Shown piece after piece: positions 15,102-24,339 of a stretch of 52,278 bases of DNA (positions are counted from its first letter, which is position 1; the number at the start of each line of letters is the position of its first letter). The notes beneath the pieces are model-generated. The model saw only the letters and a program-made list of their open reading frames with translations, made no database searches and was not told the DNA's origin. Source of the stretch: Aquificaceae bacterium (GTDB lineage: Bacteria; Aquificota; Aquificia; Aquificales; Aquificaceae); the NCBI GenBank assembly GCA_025056375.1, contig JANWWH010000004.1:1-52278 (forward strand). Reading direction: 5' to 3'. The position numbers and the translations under genes are program-made.

Positions 15102-16005
15102 TTTTAAGGAGCTCAACCCTTACTCTGTAGTCTATAAGTATATCCAGAGGTTCTCTCTTTAGCTCCGGGTCAAGAAAGGGTAGGGCATAGGGTGAAGTGT
15201 GCAGTTTCCACTCCTCTCTTTCTTCAAGGGCGTCCTCTCCTATGAGGTATGCTATGGTGCCGCCTCTCTTCCTCCCCACCCCTGAGGTTGAGGAGAGCTT
15301 AAAGCCAAGCTCTCTAAGAGCCTTTCTGAGGGGTAAGGAGGAGCTATAGGAAACCCATACACCTTCGGGGTTCATGAGCCTCTTCACCTGAGCAAGAAAG
15401 TGGTAACTCCACATCTCTGGGTTTTTGTAAGGTGAAAAGGCATCATGGAAAACCGCATGGGCGGAGAAGTCTCCTATCTCTCTTATCCTTTCTCTTGCAT
15501 CACCCAGGTATAGCCTGAAGGTCATACCTTTATCTTCAAAACAGGGAAGGTTCTTCCATATCTTCTCGTGAATAGCTCTGAACTTCTCCGGTAGAGGGGG
15601 CACTTCTTCGGGTAGCTCCTTTTCAAAGGAGAGAACTTCTATCTGTGCAAGTGGGTTTATGTCCCTTATACTTTTTACTGCAATGGCTACGTTGTAGCCA
15701 AGCCCAAAACCTATATCAAGAAGCCTTATCCTCTTCAGCCTCTGCGCCTTTTCCAGAAGACGGGAAGGTATAAGGAACTTTTCTATACACTCTCTTACCG
15801 CACCTGCGGATAAACTGTGGTAGGGCTCACCGTAACGAGGGTGTAGCAGGGTGTAGTCTCCCTGCTCCGTTTTTACTATACCCTCACCCTTTAGGGAAGG
15901 CTTGAGCCAGAGACTAAGCTCTAAAAGTATGGATTTTAGTCTTTCCTCCGGTAGAGATATGCCCGCATGCATCAGGTAGCTCCTTACCAGTTCCTCTATC
16001 TTCAT
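15040..16005 (-). CDS. mnmC2: tRNA U34 methyltransferase MnmC2 (DUF752), ending antisense to tRNA-Phe
   Basis: A SAM-dependent methyltransferase of 321 aa. Motif I is LLDIGFGLGYNVAIA; VFHDAFSPYKNPEMWSYHFL is the MnmC2 signature, and VWVSYSSSLPLRKALRELGF follows. Stand-alone MnmC2 without the MnmC1 oxidase domain is the form described from Aquifex aeolicus; it finishes mnm5U in the wobble position of tRNAs. The N-terminal part (1-90) is the extra domain of that form. The last 20 residues (MAQGGLEPPTPRFSAGCSTN) are translated from the antisense strand of tRNA-Phe, as no earlier stop occurs. The start is divergent from trkH with a 19-bp gap and no Shine-Dalgarno. Confidence 0.87.
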   Translation of the reverse strand: MKIEELVRSYLMHAGISLPEERLKSILLELSLWLKPSLKGEGIVKTEQGDYTLLHPRYGEPYHSLSAGAVRECIEKFLIPSRLLEKAQRLKRIRLLDIGFGLGYNVAIAVKSIRDINPLAQIEVLSFEKELPEEVPPLPEKFRAIHEKIWKNLPCFEDKGMTFRLYLGDARERIREIGDFSAHAVFHDAFSPYKNPEMWSYHFLAQVKRLMNPEGVWVSYSSSLPLRKALRELGFKLSSTSGVGRKRGGTIAYLIGEDALEEREEWKLHTSPYALPFLDPELKREPLDILIDYRVRVELLKMAQGGLEPPTPRFSAGCSTN

Positions 16006-16010
16006 AGGTT

Positions 16011-16016
16011 TAAAAT
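16011..16016 (+). promoter_or_regulatory. -10 box close to the trkH start
   Basis: TAAAAT ends 8 nt before the trkH ATG in the 19-bp divergent gap. There is no Shine-Dalgarno, so the mRNA would be leaderless or nearly so. No clear -35 is seen. Confidence 0.35.
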
Positions 16017-16024
16017 CTAATTGG

Positions 16025-17353
16025 ATGAAGGGTTTTGAGTGGACGCCTCACAGAATATTACTCCTTTCCTATGTGGGCATGATAATTGTAGGTTCCTTGC
16101 TCCTATACATGCCCTTTTCCACCACCAAGGAGGTTAGCTATCTGGAGGCACTCTTTACCGCCACCTCCGCCACCACCGTAACCGGTCTGGTAGTTCTGGA
16201 CACGGAGAAGGATTTTACCCTGTGGGGAAAGCTGATAATCCTCTTGCTTATCCAGCTGGGTGGTGTGGGTTACATGACCTTCACCACCTATTTTCTTATA
16301 ATCCTAAGGAGAAAGCTTGGTCTGAGGGAAAGGCTTATACTGGCTGAATCCTTCAACTACCCGGGTATGCACGGACTTGTGAGGTTTGTAAAAAGGATGA
16401 TACCTTTCATCTTACTCGTGGAGTTTCTCGGAGCTCTCCTGCTCTTGCCCTCCTTCTTCTCTAGGGTAGGGGAGCCAGCAGAGGCACTCTTTATCAGCTT
16501 TTTCCATGCCATCTCCGCTTTCAACAACGCGGGCTTCTCCACCTTTTCTAACAACCTCATGGACTTTAGAGGAGAACTATGGGTTAATCTCGTGGTGAGT
16601 GTCCTCATAGTTTTGGGTGGCGTGGGTTTCTATGTAATTTACGAGTTCATTCTCTACCTTAAGGGCGAGCTCAAAAGGCTCTCTACCCACACAAAACTGG
16701 TGCTGGTTTCTTCCTTTCTCCTTACCCTTTTGGGCTTTTTCCTTCTTTTCCTGGACCTTTTAGGGTCCAAAGAACTTTCCTTAAAAGAAAAGCTGATGGT
16801 AAGCCTCTTTCATAGCGTATCCTCAAGGACTGCAGGTTTTAACACCGTAGACATTTCGAAGCTCTCCGAGGCTTCTCAGTTCGTGCTTATAAACCTCATG
16901 TTCGTGGGTGCTTCACCCGGTGGGACGGGTGGTGGCATAAAGACCATAACCGCAGTGGTTGTCTTTCTTGCGGTCCTCTCCTACTTAAGGGGAAGAGAAG
17001 AGGTGGTAGCCTTCGGAAGAAGGCTTTTGGACACGCAGGTTCACAGAGCTATGGTCATCCTAAGCCTTGCCTTTGCTTACAGCACCCTAATGGCAATCCT
17101 ACTGACGGAGCTTGAAGGCGTAAGGCTTATGCCCGCCCTCTTTGAAACCGTCTCCGCCTTTGCCACCGTAGGGCTTTCTTTGGGAAACCCTCAAGGGCTT
17201 AGCCTCTCCGCAGACTTCTCACCTCTGGGCAAAATCCTTATAATTCTCACTATGATAACAGGAAGGGTCGGAGTTCTGGGTTTTATGCTTGCCCTTTTGG
17301 GTAAAGAAAAGCCCAGCCGCGTGAAGCTCCCCGAGGCGAGGCTTTTGCTATGA
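16025..17353 (+). CDS. Potassium uptake protein TrkH/KtrB family, membrane subunit
   Basis: 442 aa, four M1-P-M2 repeats. The four selectivity-filter loops are visible: TATSATTVTGLVVLD, AISAFNNAGFSTF, SVSSRTAGFNTVD and VSAFATVGLSLG, each with its filter Gly. It conducts K+ (or Na+-coupled K+) across the inner membrane and needs a regulatory KtrA/TrkA ring, encoded by the next gene, which overlaps by 4 nt. Length favours the KtrB-like short form. First gene of the 16-21 kb operon. Confidence 0.92.
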   Translation: MKGFEWTPHRILLLSYVGMIIVGSLLLYMPFSTTKEVSYLEALFTATSATTVTGLVVLDTEKDFTLWGKLIILLLIQLGGVGYMTFTTYFLIILRRKLGLRERLILAESFNYPGMHGLVRFVKRMIPFILLVEFLGALLLLPSFFSRVGEPAEALFISFFHAISAFNNAGFSTFSNNLMDFRGELWVNLVVSVLIVLGGVGFYVIYEFILYLKGELKRLSTHTKLVLVSSFLLTLLGFFLLFLDLLGSKELSLKEKLMVSLFHSVSSRTAGFNTVDISKLSEASQFVLINLMFVGASPGGTGGGIKTITAVVVFLAVLSYLRGREEVVAFGRRLLDTQVHRAMVILSLAFAYSTLMAILLTELEGVRLMPALFETVSAFATVGLSLGNPQGLSLSADFSPLGKILIILTMITGRVGVLGFMLALLGKEKPSRVKLPEARLLL

Positions 17354-17991
17354 AGAAGGTGTTTGGTGTTGTGGGGCTCGGGAGGTTTGGCTTTAATGTA
17401 GCCAAGACGTTGGCGGAGGGCGGGGCGGAGGTTATAGCCTGCGACATAGACGAGGAAAAGGTAAGACAGATAGCGGAGATAGTCCACAAGGCTTTCATCC
17501 TTGACGCCACAGAGGAAAAGGCACTCAAGGAATCGGGCATAGCTAACGCAGACACGGTCGTAGTAAGCATAGGGGAAAACATAGAGGCGAGCTTACTGGT
17601 GGTGGTCCAACTTATGGAGCTGGGTGTGAAGGAAATCGTAGCCAAGGCAGTTAACCCTCTTCACGGGAGGGTTCTGGAGAGGCTGGGTATAAGCAGGGTC
17701 ATACACCCTGAAAGGGACATGGCTATAAGGCTTGCCCACTCTCTGTTAGTAGGTGGCTTTATAGAGGAGATACCTATAGCGGACAACTACAGCATTTTTG
17801 AGATGCTACCACCAGAAAAGTTGCACAACAAGAGCCTTAAGGAGTTAGACCTCAGAAGAAAAAATGACATAACAGTGCTTGCTATAAAGAGAGGTGAAAG
17901 GTTTGTAGTTAACCCCTCAGGCGATGAAAAAATATTGCCAAAGGACATTCTGGTAGTATTAGGCAACAGAGAAAAGATAGGTTTTCTGTGA
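17350..17991 (+). CDS. Potassium channel regulatory subunit TrkA/KtrA (RCK)
   Basis: 213 aa: an N-terminal RCK-N Rossmann domain (FGVVGLGRFGFNVAKTLAEGGAEVIACDIDEEKV, with the GxGxxG nucleotide-binding loop) and a C-terminal RCK-C domain (IPIADNYSIFEMLPPEKLHNKSLKELDLR...). It forms a cytoplasmic octameric ring that gates the TrkH/KtrB subunit in response to ATP/ADP or NAD(H). Overlaps trkH by 4 nt. It is a single RCK unit, as in KtrA, not the double TrkA of E. coli. Confidence 0.92.
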   Translation: MKKVFGVVGLGRFGFNVAKTLAEGGAEVIACDIDEEKVRQIAEIVHKAFILDATEEKALKESGIANADTVVVSIGENIEASLLVVVQLMELGVKEIVAKAVNPLHGRVLERLGISRVIHPERDMAIRLAHSLLVGGFIEEIPIADNYSIFEMLPPEKLHNKSLKELDLRRKNDITVLAIKRGERFVVNPSGDEKILPKDILVVLGNREKIGFL

Positions 17992-19112
17992 TAATCTTTC
18001 TAATAATGCGTAAGCTTCTGCTCTTCCTGCCCTTTTTTCTTGCGGGTGGTGTCCTTCTATTAATTGCGGTTAGAGGTAACAAGGAAAACTACGCAGTGGC
18101 TGAGGAGAAGGAAGTAAAAACCCTCATCTACGGCACAGGCTACGCGAGGAACAAAGATTACCTTCTTCTGAGGTCAGAGGTCTCAGGATACATAAAGGAA
18201 GTTTTCGTTGAGGAGGGGGAGTATGTGAAAAAGGGTCAGGTGTTGGCGGTGCTGGATAGTGGCTCTCTTGAGGAGGGCATAAGGGAGGTTTCGGAGAGGC
18301 TTAAGTTGGTAAGAGAAAGGTCCAAAGAAGGCTCACCCTATCTTACCGCTTTAGAGAGCACCACGGAGGCGGCGCGTATAAACCTTGAAAAGGCAAAAAA
18401 GGTTTTTGAGAGAAGGGATAGGCTCTTCTCGCAAGGGCTCATACCCAGAGAAGCCTACGAACAGAGCAAAGCTCAGTATGAGACCGCCCAGAAGGAATAC
18501 GACAGGGCGAGGCAAACCTACGAGGATGCAGTTATGTCTCTCAGGGCTGATGAAAGGGTGCTTATGGCAGAGAGACAGAGACTTATAAAGGAGAGGGAAA
18601 AATACATCATAAAGAGCCCCATAGAAGGATACATCCTAAAGAGGTTTGTGAACCCCGGGGACTACATAAACCATGTGGGTCAAGAAAACCGACTCTTCTC
18701 AATAGGTTCAAAGGGTTGGGAGGTATGGTTGGAGGTGGACGAGGAATACGCAGGTATGATAAAAGAGGGTCAGAGGGTGAACCTAAGGGTGGACAGCTTT
18801 CCCGGAAGAGACTTTGAGGGCAGAGTTCTTCAGGTGGTCAAAGAAGTGGACAGAGCAAGAAAGCTCATCACCGTAAAGTTGGGAGCGGACTTACCCCAAG
18901 AGACGCCTACCGGTGCAACTGTGGAGGGTCACATAGAAGTGGAAAGGCGGAGGGCGTTGTTAATACCCGCGAAGGCTTACAGCGATGGGCATGTGCTTTT
19001 GTATGATGGTGTAAGAAGGGTAAAGGTTCCTGTGAAGTTGGGCAAGCAATACGGCGAGTTTGTGGAAGTTAAGGAAGGTCTCAAGCCTGGCGATAGAGTG
19101 CTCTTGCCATGA
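17988..19112 (+). CDS. Periplasmic adaptor (HlyD/MacA-type membrane fusion protein)
   Basis: 374 aa. An N-terminal membrane anchor (MRKLLLFLPFFLAGGVLLLIAV) leads into a lipoyl half-motif (SGYIKEVFVEEGEYVKKGQVLAVLDSG), a long coiled-coil hairpin (about 100-200), the second lipoyl half (SPIEGYILKRFVNPGDYI) and beta-barrel/membrane-proximal domains. It should link the next two genes (permease and ATPase) to an outer-membrane channel, MacA-style. Start: GTG at 17988 overlaps trkA by 4 nt; ATG at 18006 is an alternative that fits the anchor better. Neither has a clear ribosome site. Confidence 0.88.
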   Translation: MIIFLIMRKLLLFLPFFLAGGVLLLIAVRGNKENYAVAEEKEVKTLIYGTGYARNKDYLLLRSEVSGYIKEVFVEEGEYVKKGQVLAVLDSGSLEEGIREVSERLKLVRERSKEGSPYLTALESTTEAARINLEKAKKVFERRDRLFSQGLIPREAYEQSKAQYETAQKEYDRARQTYEDAVMSLRADERVLMAERQRLIKEREKYIIKSPIEGYILKRFVNPGDYINHVGQENRLFSIGSKGWEVWLEVDEEYAGMIKEGQRVNLRVDSFPGRDFEGRVLQVVKEVDRARKLITVKLGADLPQETPTGATVEGHIEVERRRALLIPAKAYSDGHVLLYDGVRRVKVPVKLGKQYGEFVEVKEGLKPGDRVLLP

Positions 19113-20329
19113 ACCATGTGCTTTTCGTAGCTCTTAAGATGCTCCTCCAGAGAAAAAGACAGACCGTAGTCTCAATTCTGGGCGTTTCCATGGGCGTGTC
19201 CGCCTTCATAGTGATGAGTTCGCTGATGCTGGGTTTTCAGAACTACTTTATCCAGCAGGTCATAGACTTAGAGCCTCACATAAAGGTAAAGCCAAGGGTG
19301 GAGGAGAAGGAAAGAGAGCCTTATACCCTCCTCCTTGGAGAAAAGCCAGAGGAGAAGGACCGTATTCTGGGCTGGCAGGACATGGTGAAATACATAGAGA
19401 GAAACCCAGAAGTGTTGGGCGTGGCGCCCAGGCTCGTGAGTAGAGGCATACTCAAGCATGGGGTCAGAGATAAACCTATAACCCTTCTGGGCATAGACCC
19501 AAAGAGAGAACCTAAAGCATCCATCGTAGAGAAGTTTCTCGTGCATAAAAACCTCCAGAGGTTGGAAACAAACAGGACGGGAGTGATAGTAGGTGTTCTG
19601 GTGGGGAAGAGCTTGGGCGTAGACCAACCGGGTAAAAAGCTTTTGCTGGTGGCACCAAACGGACGGACACTTCTCGTGACTGTGGAAGACCTCTTTGAAT
19701 CGGGCATAACCAACATAGATGACGCAAGGGTCTATATAAACATAAAGACCCTGCAGAGCCTTTTAGAAAGGCAGGGTGAGGTCAACGAAATAATCATCAA
19801 GATAAGAGATGTTAACAGGGCGGAAAAACTGTCGAGAGCCTTTCAGTCCTTCATACCCTATCAAGTAGAAAGTTGGCAGAGGGCATACAGAAACTTCCTA
19901 AGCATATTCAAGATACAGAACACCATAACCTACATGATAGTCTTTGCCATACTTACCGTGTCCGCCTTCGGTATTTTTAACATCATCATGATGACGGTTC
20001 TGGAGAAGAAAAAAGATATTGCCATACTTATGGCAATGGGTTTTAACAGAGGGGACATTCTGCTGATTTTTATGATGGAGGGCTTCGTCATAGGGGTTAT
20101 GGGTGCTCTCATAGGTTCTCTGGCGGGCTTTGCTCTTCAGGAATACTTAGAAAGTATAAAGCTGGACGTGGAAGGGCTTATAAGAACAAGGGGTTTTGTC
20201 CTTGAAAGAACTCCACTTCTCTATATTTACGCTCTTTTCTTCTCCTTGTTCTTTGCCCTTCTGGCAAGTTTTTACCCTTCTTACAGGGCAAGCAGGCTAA
20301 ACCCTGTGGACATATTCAGGAGTCAATGA
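19109..20329 (+). CDS. ABC transporter permease, MacB/LolC-E (FtsX) type
   Basis: 406 aa with the FtsX topology: TM1 near the N-terminus (RKRQTVVSILGVSMGVSAFIVMSSLML), a large periplasmic domain (about 50-260), then three C-terminal helices including TVSAFGIFNIIMMTVLEKKKDIAILMAMG and a final YPSYRASRLNPVDIFRS. Such permeases act by mechanotransmission, either pushing substrate into a tripartite pump or releasing lipoproteins (LolCE). The adjacent adaptor favours the efflux role. It overlaps both neighbours by 4 nt. Confidence 0.9.
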   Translation: MNHVLFVALKMLLQRKRQTVVSILGVSMGVSAFIVMSSLMLGFQNYFIQQVIDLEPHIKVKPRVEEKEREPYTLLLGEKPEEKDRILGWQDMVKYIERNPEVLGVAPRLVSRGILKHGVRDKPITLLGIDPKREPKASIVEKFLVHKNLQRLETNRTGVIVGVLVGKSLGVDQPGKKLLLVAPNGRTLLVTVEDLFESGITNIDDARVYINIKTLQSLLERQGEVNEIIIKIRDVNRAEKLSRAFQSFIPYQVESWQRAYRNFLSIFKIQNTITYMIVFAILTVSAFGIFNIIMMTVLEKKKDIAILMAMGFNRGDILLIFMMEGFVIGVMGALIGSLAGFALQEYLESIKLDVEGLIRTRGFVLERTPLLYIYALFFSLFFALLASFYPSYRASRLNPVDIFRSQ

Positions 20330-21003
20330 AGGTTATAGAGCTCAGGGGTATAAGAAAGTCCATCGGGCAGGAGGAAATACTCAAAGGCATAGACCTAAGC
20401 GTTCAGGTGGGGGAGTTCCTGGCTATAGTGGGTGCAAGCGGTTCAGGTAAGAGCTCTCTACTATACATAATGGGTCTTTTGGACAAGCCCACTGAAGGTG
20501 AGGTTTTTTTTGAAGGCGAGAGGGTGGACTTCTCGGAGGAAAAAAGGCTTTCGGAGCTCAGAAACAAAAAAATCGGCTTCGTCTTTCAGTTTCACTACCT
20601 GCTTCCCGAGTTTACCCTTTTGGAAAATGTGATGCTACCCGCCATAAAACTGGGCATGAAGAAGGATGAAGCGGAGGAAAGAGCTTACGAGCTTTTGAAT
20701 TCTTTGGGGCTTGGAGGTAAGGAGAGGAGAAGGATTTATCAGATATCGGGTGGTGAGATGCAAAGGGTTGCAATAGCGAGAGCCCTTATAAACAGTCCCT
20801 CCGCCATACTCGCAGACGAGCCTACGGGAAACCTTGACAGCAAGAACAGTCAAAGGGTCATGGAAATATTCAAGGAGATAAACCGCAGGGGGACAACCAT
20901 CGTCATGGTGACCCACGAGCTGGAGCTGGCGGAGCAGGCTCAGAGATTGGTGGAAATCAAGGATGGAGCGGTTCTTTCAGACAGAGCTATTCAAAGAGCC
21001 TGA
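20326..21003 (+). CDS. ABC transporter ATP-binding protein, LolD/MacB type
   Basis: 225 aa, a complete nucleotide-binding domain: Walker A GASGSGKSSL, Q loop FQFHYLLPEF, signature SGGEMQRVAIARAL, Walker B AILADEPTGNLD, and the switch His in VTHELE. Powers the FtsX-type permease encoded just upstream (4-nt overlap). With ATPase and permease separate plus an adaptor, the system is a split MacAB-like transporter. Its 3' end overlaps the convergent phosphomutase by 17 nt. Confidence 0.93.
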   Translation: MKVIELRGIRKSIGQEEILKGIDLSVQVGEFLAIVGASGSGKSSLLYIMGLLDKPTEGEVFFEGERVDFSEEKRLSELRNKKIGFVFQFHYLLPEFTLLENVMLPAIKLGMKKDEAEERAYELLNSLGLGGKERRRIYQISGGEMQRVAIARALINSPSAILADEPTGNLDSKNSQRVMEIFKEINRRGTTIVMVTHELELAEQAQRLVEIKDGAVLSDRAIQRA

Positions 21004-22363
21004 CCGCACCCTCCAGAACCCTCTGAAGTTCCTCCTCCGTAGGCATCTCTCCGTATACCCTTATGAGGGGCTCAGTGCCTGAGGCTCTGAAAAGCACCCA
21101 GCCGTCACCTTCAAAAACCAGCTTGAGACCGTCAAGGGTTGTGACCTTTGAAACCTTTAGACCCCCGAGGCTCTCCGGTGGGTTTTTCGTGAGTTCTTTA
21201 AGCCTCTCCTTTTTGTCCTCTTCTGCGTGGAAGTCCACCCTCTTGAAGTAAGACCTTCCATATTCTCTAAAAAGCTCTTCTATGACCTCAGAAAGGGGTT
21301 TGTCCTTAAGGAGGAGGAGCTCCAGTATGTTAAGCCCAGTAAAGAGACCATCCCTCTCAGGTAAAAAGTCCACGATGCCGTAGCCACCGCTCTCCTCACC
21401 ACCAAAGAGAACCTTTTCTTTCAGGATTATCTCGTTTATGTTCTTAAAACCCACCGCTACCTCTCTTAGCTCCACCCCCTCCGCCTTGCATATCCTGTCC
21501 GCCAGGTATGTGGTGGAAACCGTCTTTACTACAAGTCCTTCTCTCTTGCCCTTGTTCTTGATAAGATGGTAGAGGAGCAAGGCATACAGGAGCTGGGCGT
21601 TCACGAAGTTGCCTTTCTCGTCAACCAGAGCAATCCTGTCGCCGTCACCGTCGTTGACCACACCCAGGTCTGCGCCCAAGGCTCTGACGCTCATCACAAG
21701 GGGCTCAAGATACCTCTCCACCGGTTCGGGTGCATGACCGCCAAAAAGGGGGTCTCTGAAGCTCCTTATGCTGTGTATGTTAGTTTTGGTCCCTGAAAGG
21801 ACATGAAAGTAAGTGCCAAGGCTTGAACCATACATGGCATCGTGGACCAGGTGGAGCTCCTTCTGCATGAAGAGCTCCCTACTTATCCTGCCCTTTACCT
21901 CCCTCATGTATTCACCCCACACGTTTACATGCTCAGGCTGGAACTTCTCTGGCTTTATGTCCACCACCCTCGGGAGCTCCTCCTCCACTTGAGCTATGAA
22001 CTCGGGCGTGGCGGAGCCTCCAAAAGAGTCCTTTATCTTGTAACCGTTATACTCCGGGGGATTGTGAGAGGCGGTTATCATCACGCCGTTGTCAAAACCC
22101 ATATATTTAACCGCAAAAGAAACCATGGGTGTGGTGCAGGCTTTGTTGACAAGGTAGGTCTCAAACCCCAGGGTTCTGAAAACTCTGTAAACCTCAAGGG
22201 CGAAGTGCTCGGACATGAAACGGTTGTCATAGCCTACCACTACCTTCCTCTTACCCTGCCTTTCCAGAACCTTTGCATGAGCCTGTGCCACTCTACGGAC
22301 ATTTTCGAAGGTAAAGCTTTCTCCTATTATCGCTCTCCACCCGTCAGTGCCAAACTTTATCAT
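20987..22363 (-). CDS. Phosphoglucomutase/phosphomannomutase family enzyme
   Basis: 458 aa in four domains of the alpha-D-phosphohexomutase superfamily. The catalytic phosphoserine loop is ITASHNPPEYNGYK, the Mg loop DGDGDRIALVD, the sugar-binding loop GGEESGGYG and the phosphate-binding loop FRASGTEPLIRVYGE. It interconverts hexose 1- and 6-phosphates. The track ORF begins at 22480, but ATG 22363 has CAAGGAGG upstream and opens with the canonical MIKFGTDGWRAIIGE. It overlaps the hflC-like stop by 4 nt. Confidence 0.93.
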   Translation of the reverse strand: MIKFGTDGWRAIIGESFTFENVRRVAQAHAKVLERQGKRKVVVGYDNRFMSEHFALEVYRVFRTLGFETYLVNKACTTPMVSFAVKYMGFDNGVMITASHNPPEYNGYKIKDSFGGSATPEFIAQVEEELPRVVDIKPEKFQPEHVNVWGEYMREVKGRISRELFMQKELHLVHDAMYGSSLGTYFHVLSGTKTNIHSIRSFRDPLFGGHAPEPVERYLEPLVMSVRALGADLGVVNDGDGDRIALVDEKGNFVNAQLLYALLLYHLIKNKGKREGLVVKTVSTTYLADRICKAEGVELREVAVGFKNINEIILKEKVLFGGEESGGYGIVDFLPERDGLFTGLNILELLLLKDKPLSEVIEELFREYGRSYFKRVDFHAEEDKKERLKELTKNPPESLGGLKVSKVTTLDGLKLVFEGDGWVLFRASGTEPLIRVYGEMPTEEELQRVLEGAVRLFE

Positions 22364-23205
22364 GGTTTGCCTCCTTGAGGTATGTTTATTATAGGCGTCA
22401 TTCTCGTGTCGTAGGGCAGTAGTATTATGGTGTTGTTCTGACTTCTTGCGTATTCTTGGATGTTTTCTATAAACTTCCACATGAGGTATTCCTTGGTAAG
22501 AGAACCCGCTATTATTTTGTTTGCCTCCGATATGCCCTGGGCTTCTACCCTTTTTCTCTCCGCCTCCAGCTTTTCCTTTTCCAGCAAAAACTGCATCCTC
22601 TGTGCCTCCTCGTAAGCCCTCCTCTTTTCTTCTATAGCTTTTACTACACTATCTGGAAGCCTTATGTCCCTTACGAGCACATCCTCAAGGATTAGATACC
22701 TGCGGGCGAGCTGTTGGCGCACCTCACCCCTTATCCTTTCCTGAAGTTTTTGCCTTTCCTGATAGACTACGGAGCTCTCCATCTCCGCTATGGCGTCCCT
22801 GACCGCAGTCCTGACTATCTGCTTTATTATCTTTTCCTCGTAGTCAGGACCGTATTCTCTTATGAGCTCTGGGGCTTTCTTGGCGTCAACCCTGTAGAGC
22901 ACTCCCACATCCAGCGTCACTGGCAAGCCATCCTTTGAGAGAGAGCTTATGGGGCTTTGCTTTTCCCTGGTAAATTCCACCGCACGGGTTCTCACTTCTA
23001 CTTTTTCCACCGTCTGGATAAGAGGCACTCTCAGGTGTAAGCCCTCTGTCAAGGGGGTAGGTTCTATCTTGCCCAGCGTCCTCTTTATACCCACAAAGCC
23101 GGAGGGTATAATAATTAGGGGATTTGCTAAGAGCACAGCCAGAAGCAGAAATACAGGGATAAGGAAAAAACTTGGGTTGGGGATACGAGGCTGTAAGCTT
23201 TTCAT
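22360..23205 (-). CDS. Prohibitin/HflC-like SPFH (band 7) membrane protein
   Basis: 281 aa: one N-terminal membrane helix (about 12-32, FFLIPVFLLLAVLLANPLIII), a band-7 domain (about 35-200) beginning IPSGFVGIKRTLGKIEPTPLTEGLHLRVPL, and a charged coiled coil (EEKRRAYEEAQRMQFLLEKEKLEAERKRVEAQ) leading into a GISEANKIIAGSLT segment typical of prohibitins. Such proteins form large membrane rings that modulate FtsH-type proteases or lipid domains. The start has GGAGGGTAAAA-ATG. Divergent from the RNA ligase gene. Confidence 0.9.
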   Translation of the reverse strand: MKSLQPRIPNPSFFLIPVFLLLAVLLANPLIIIPSGFVGIKRTLGKIEPTPLTEGLHLRVPLIQTVEKVEVRTRAVEFTREKQSPISSLSKDGLPVTLDVGVLYRVDAKKAPELIREYGPDYEEKIIKQIVRTAVRDAIAEMESSVVYQERQKLQERIRGEVRQQLARRYLILEDVLVRDIRLPDSVVKAIEEKRRAYEEAQRMQFLLEKEKLEAERKRVEAQGISEANKIIAGSLTKEYLMWKFIENIQEYARSQNNTIILLPYDTRMTPIINIPQGGKP

Positions 23206-23223
23206 TTTTACCCTCCGGGAACT

Positions 23224-23231
23224 ATTATAAT
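23224..23231. promoter_or_regulatory. Overlapping -10 boxes between hflC-like and RNA ligase genes
   Basis: The sequence ATTATAAT carries TATAAT on both strands: plus 23226-23231, minus 23224-23229. On plus it ends 10 nt before the RNA ligase ATG, which has no Shine-Dalgarno (a leader of only about 3 nt). On minus it leaves a 10-15 nt leader carrying GGAGG for the hflC-like gene. Confidence 0.45.
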
Positions 23232-23241
23232 AAAGTCGCTT

Positions 23242-24339
23242 ATGCTACCGCAAGAAGTGCTCAGAGAAGCTCTGAAAAGAGGAAAACTAAAGAGCGAAAA
23301 CTTTCAAGGGTTTGAATACTTACGTTTCACCGACGACTTTAAAGATGTTCCCAGGGGCACGGTGCTTTATAAAGATACGGTTATATGGGGCTATCCTCAC
23401 ATAGGTAGGATATTCCAGCTCTCCACAGGCATAAGAGAGCAATTCTCCGCACCTTTCTGGGTAGAGGAGAAGGTAGATGGTTACAACGCACGGGTTTTTT
23501 CTCACGAGGGACAGATATACGCCCTTACGAGGGGTGGCTACGTATGTGCCTTTACAACGGATAGAGTTCTTGATTTTGTAAACCCAAGGTTCTTTGAGGA
23601 CAACCCCCATTTGGTGCTCTGCATGGAGGTGGCAGGACCAGAAAACCCCTACGTAGAAGAGAGCCCCCCTTATGTTAGGGAGGATGTAAGGTTCTTCCTC
23701 TTTGACATCATGGTAAAAAACCGTCAAGATTTTCTGCCCTACAGAGAAAAGCTCAAACTTATACGGGAATATAGTTTACCCAGCGTGGAGAACTTTGGAC
23801 TTTTTAACCTGGACCAAGTGGAGGAATTAAAGGGCATACTAAGAAGGCTCAACGAAGAAAAAAGAGAGGGCGTAGTTTTGAAAGAGGATTCTCCAAAAGA
23901 CAAGAGGGTAAAATACATCACAAGCTATGCCAACCTAAACGATATAAGGGTGACCTCTCTGAACATGCTCGGTCTTCCACCGGATTACTACACTAACAGG
24001 CTCCTTAGACTTGCCCTTTTCATAGAGGAGGAAGGCATTGAAAAAGATGAAGGGCTATACATGGAACTGGGTGAGGCTTTCCTCTCCGGTCTCTTTGAAG
24101 CCTGTAGGATGGCGAAAGAAGAAGGTAAGGTGCGTAGAGTGTTTCGATGTAGGTTCAGAAGCAAGGAAAGAGCTCTTCTCTTTATTGAGCAGATAAAGCA
24201 TGTTTCCACCCACATACAGGTAAACCAACTATCCTTGAGGAAGGAAGGGGAATTCTGGCTTCTTGAATTTGAAAAGGTTTTTCTGAACATGACGGGGCTT
24301 TTGGGTCACCTTCTGGGTGGGGGGTCTTTGGTAGACTAA
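23242..24339 (+). CDS. ATP-dependent RNA ligase, archaeal Rnl3 (Pab1020) type
   Basis: 365 aa of the covalent nucleotidyltransferase superfamily. Motif I is EEKVDGYN with the nucleophile Lys77; then LCMEVAG (Glu129), FFLFDI (about 151-156, motif IIIa), REGVVLKED (about 208-216, motif IV) and RVKYITSY (motif V). The N-terminal extension and C-terminal helical domain agree with the archaeal homodimeric ligases, which join or circularise RNA 5'-phosphate and 3'-OH ends. The substrate in this bacterium is unknown. It overlaps by 4 nt, tail to tail, with a PIN-domain gene of the matching RNA ligase partner family. Confidence 0.87.
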   Translation: MLPQEVLREALKRGKLKSENFQGFEYLRFTDDFKDVPRGTVLYKDTVIWGYPHIGRIFQLSTGIREQFSAPFWVEEKVDGYNARVFSHEGQIYALTRGGYVCAFTTDRVLDFVNPRFFEDNPHLVLCMEVAGPENPYVEESPPYVREDVRFFLFDIMVKNRQDFLPYREKLKLIREYSLPSVENFGLFNLDQVEELKGILRRLNEEKREGVVLKEDSPKDKRVKYITSYANLNDIRVTSLNMLGLPPDYYTNRLLRLALFIEEEGIEKDEGLYMELGEAFLSGLFEACRMAKEEGKVRRVFRCRFRSKERALLFIEQIKHVSTHIQVNQLSLRKEGEFWLLEFEKVFLNMTGLLGHLLGGGSLVD

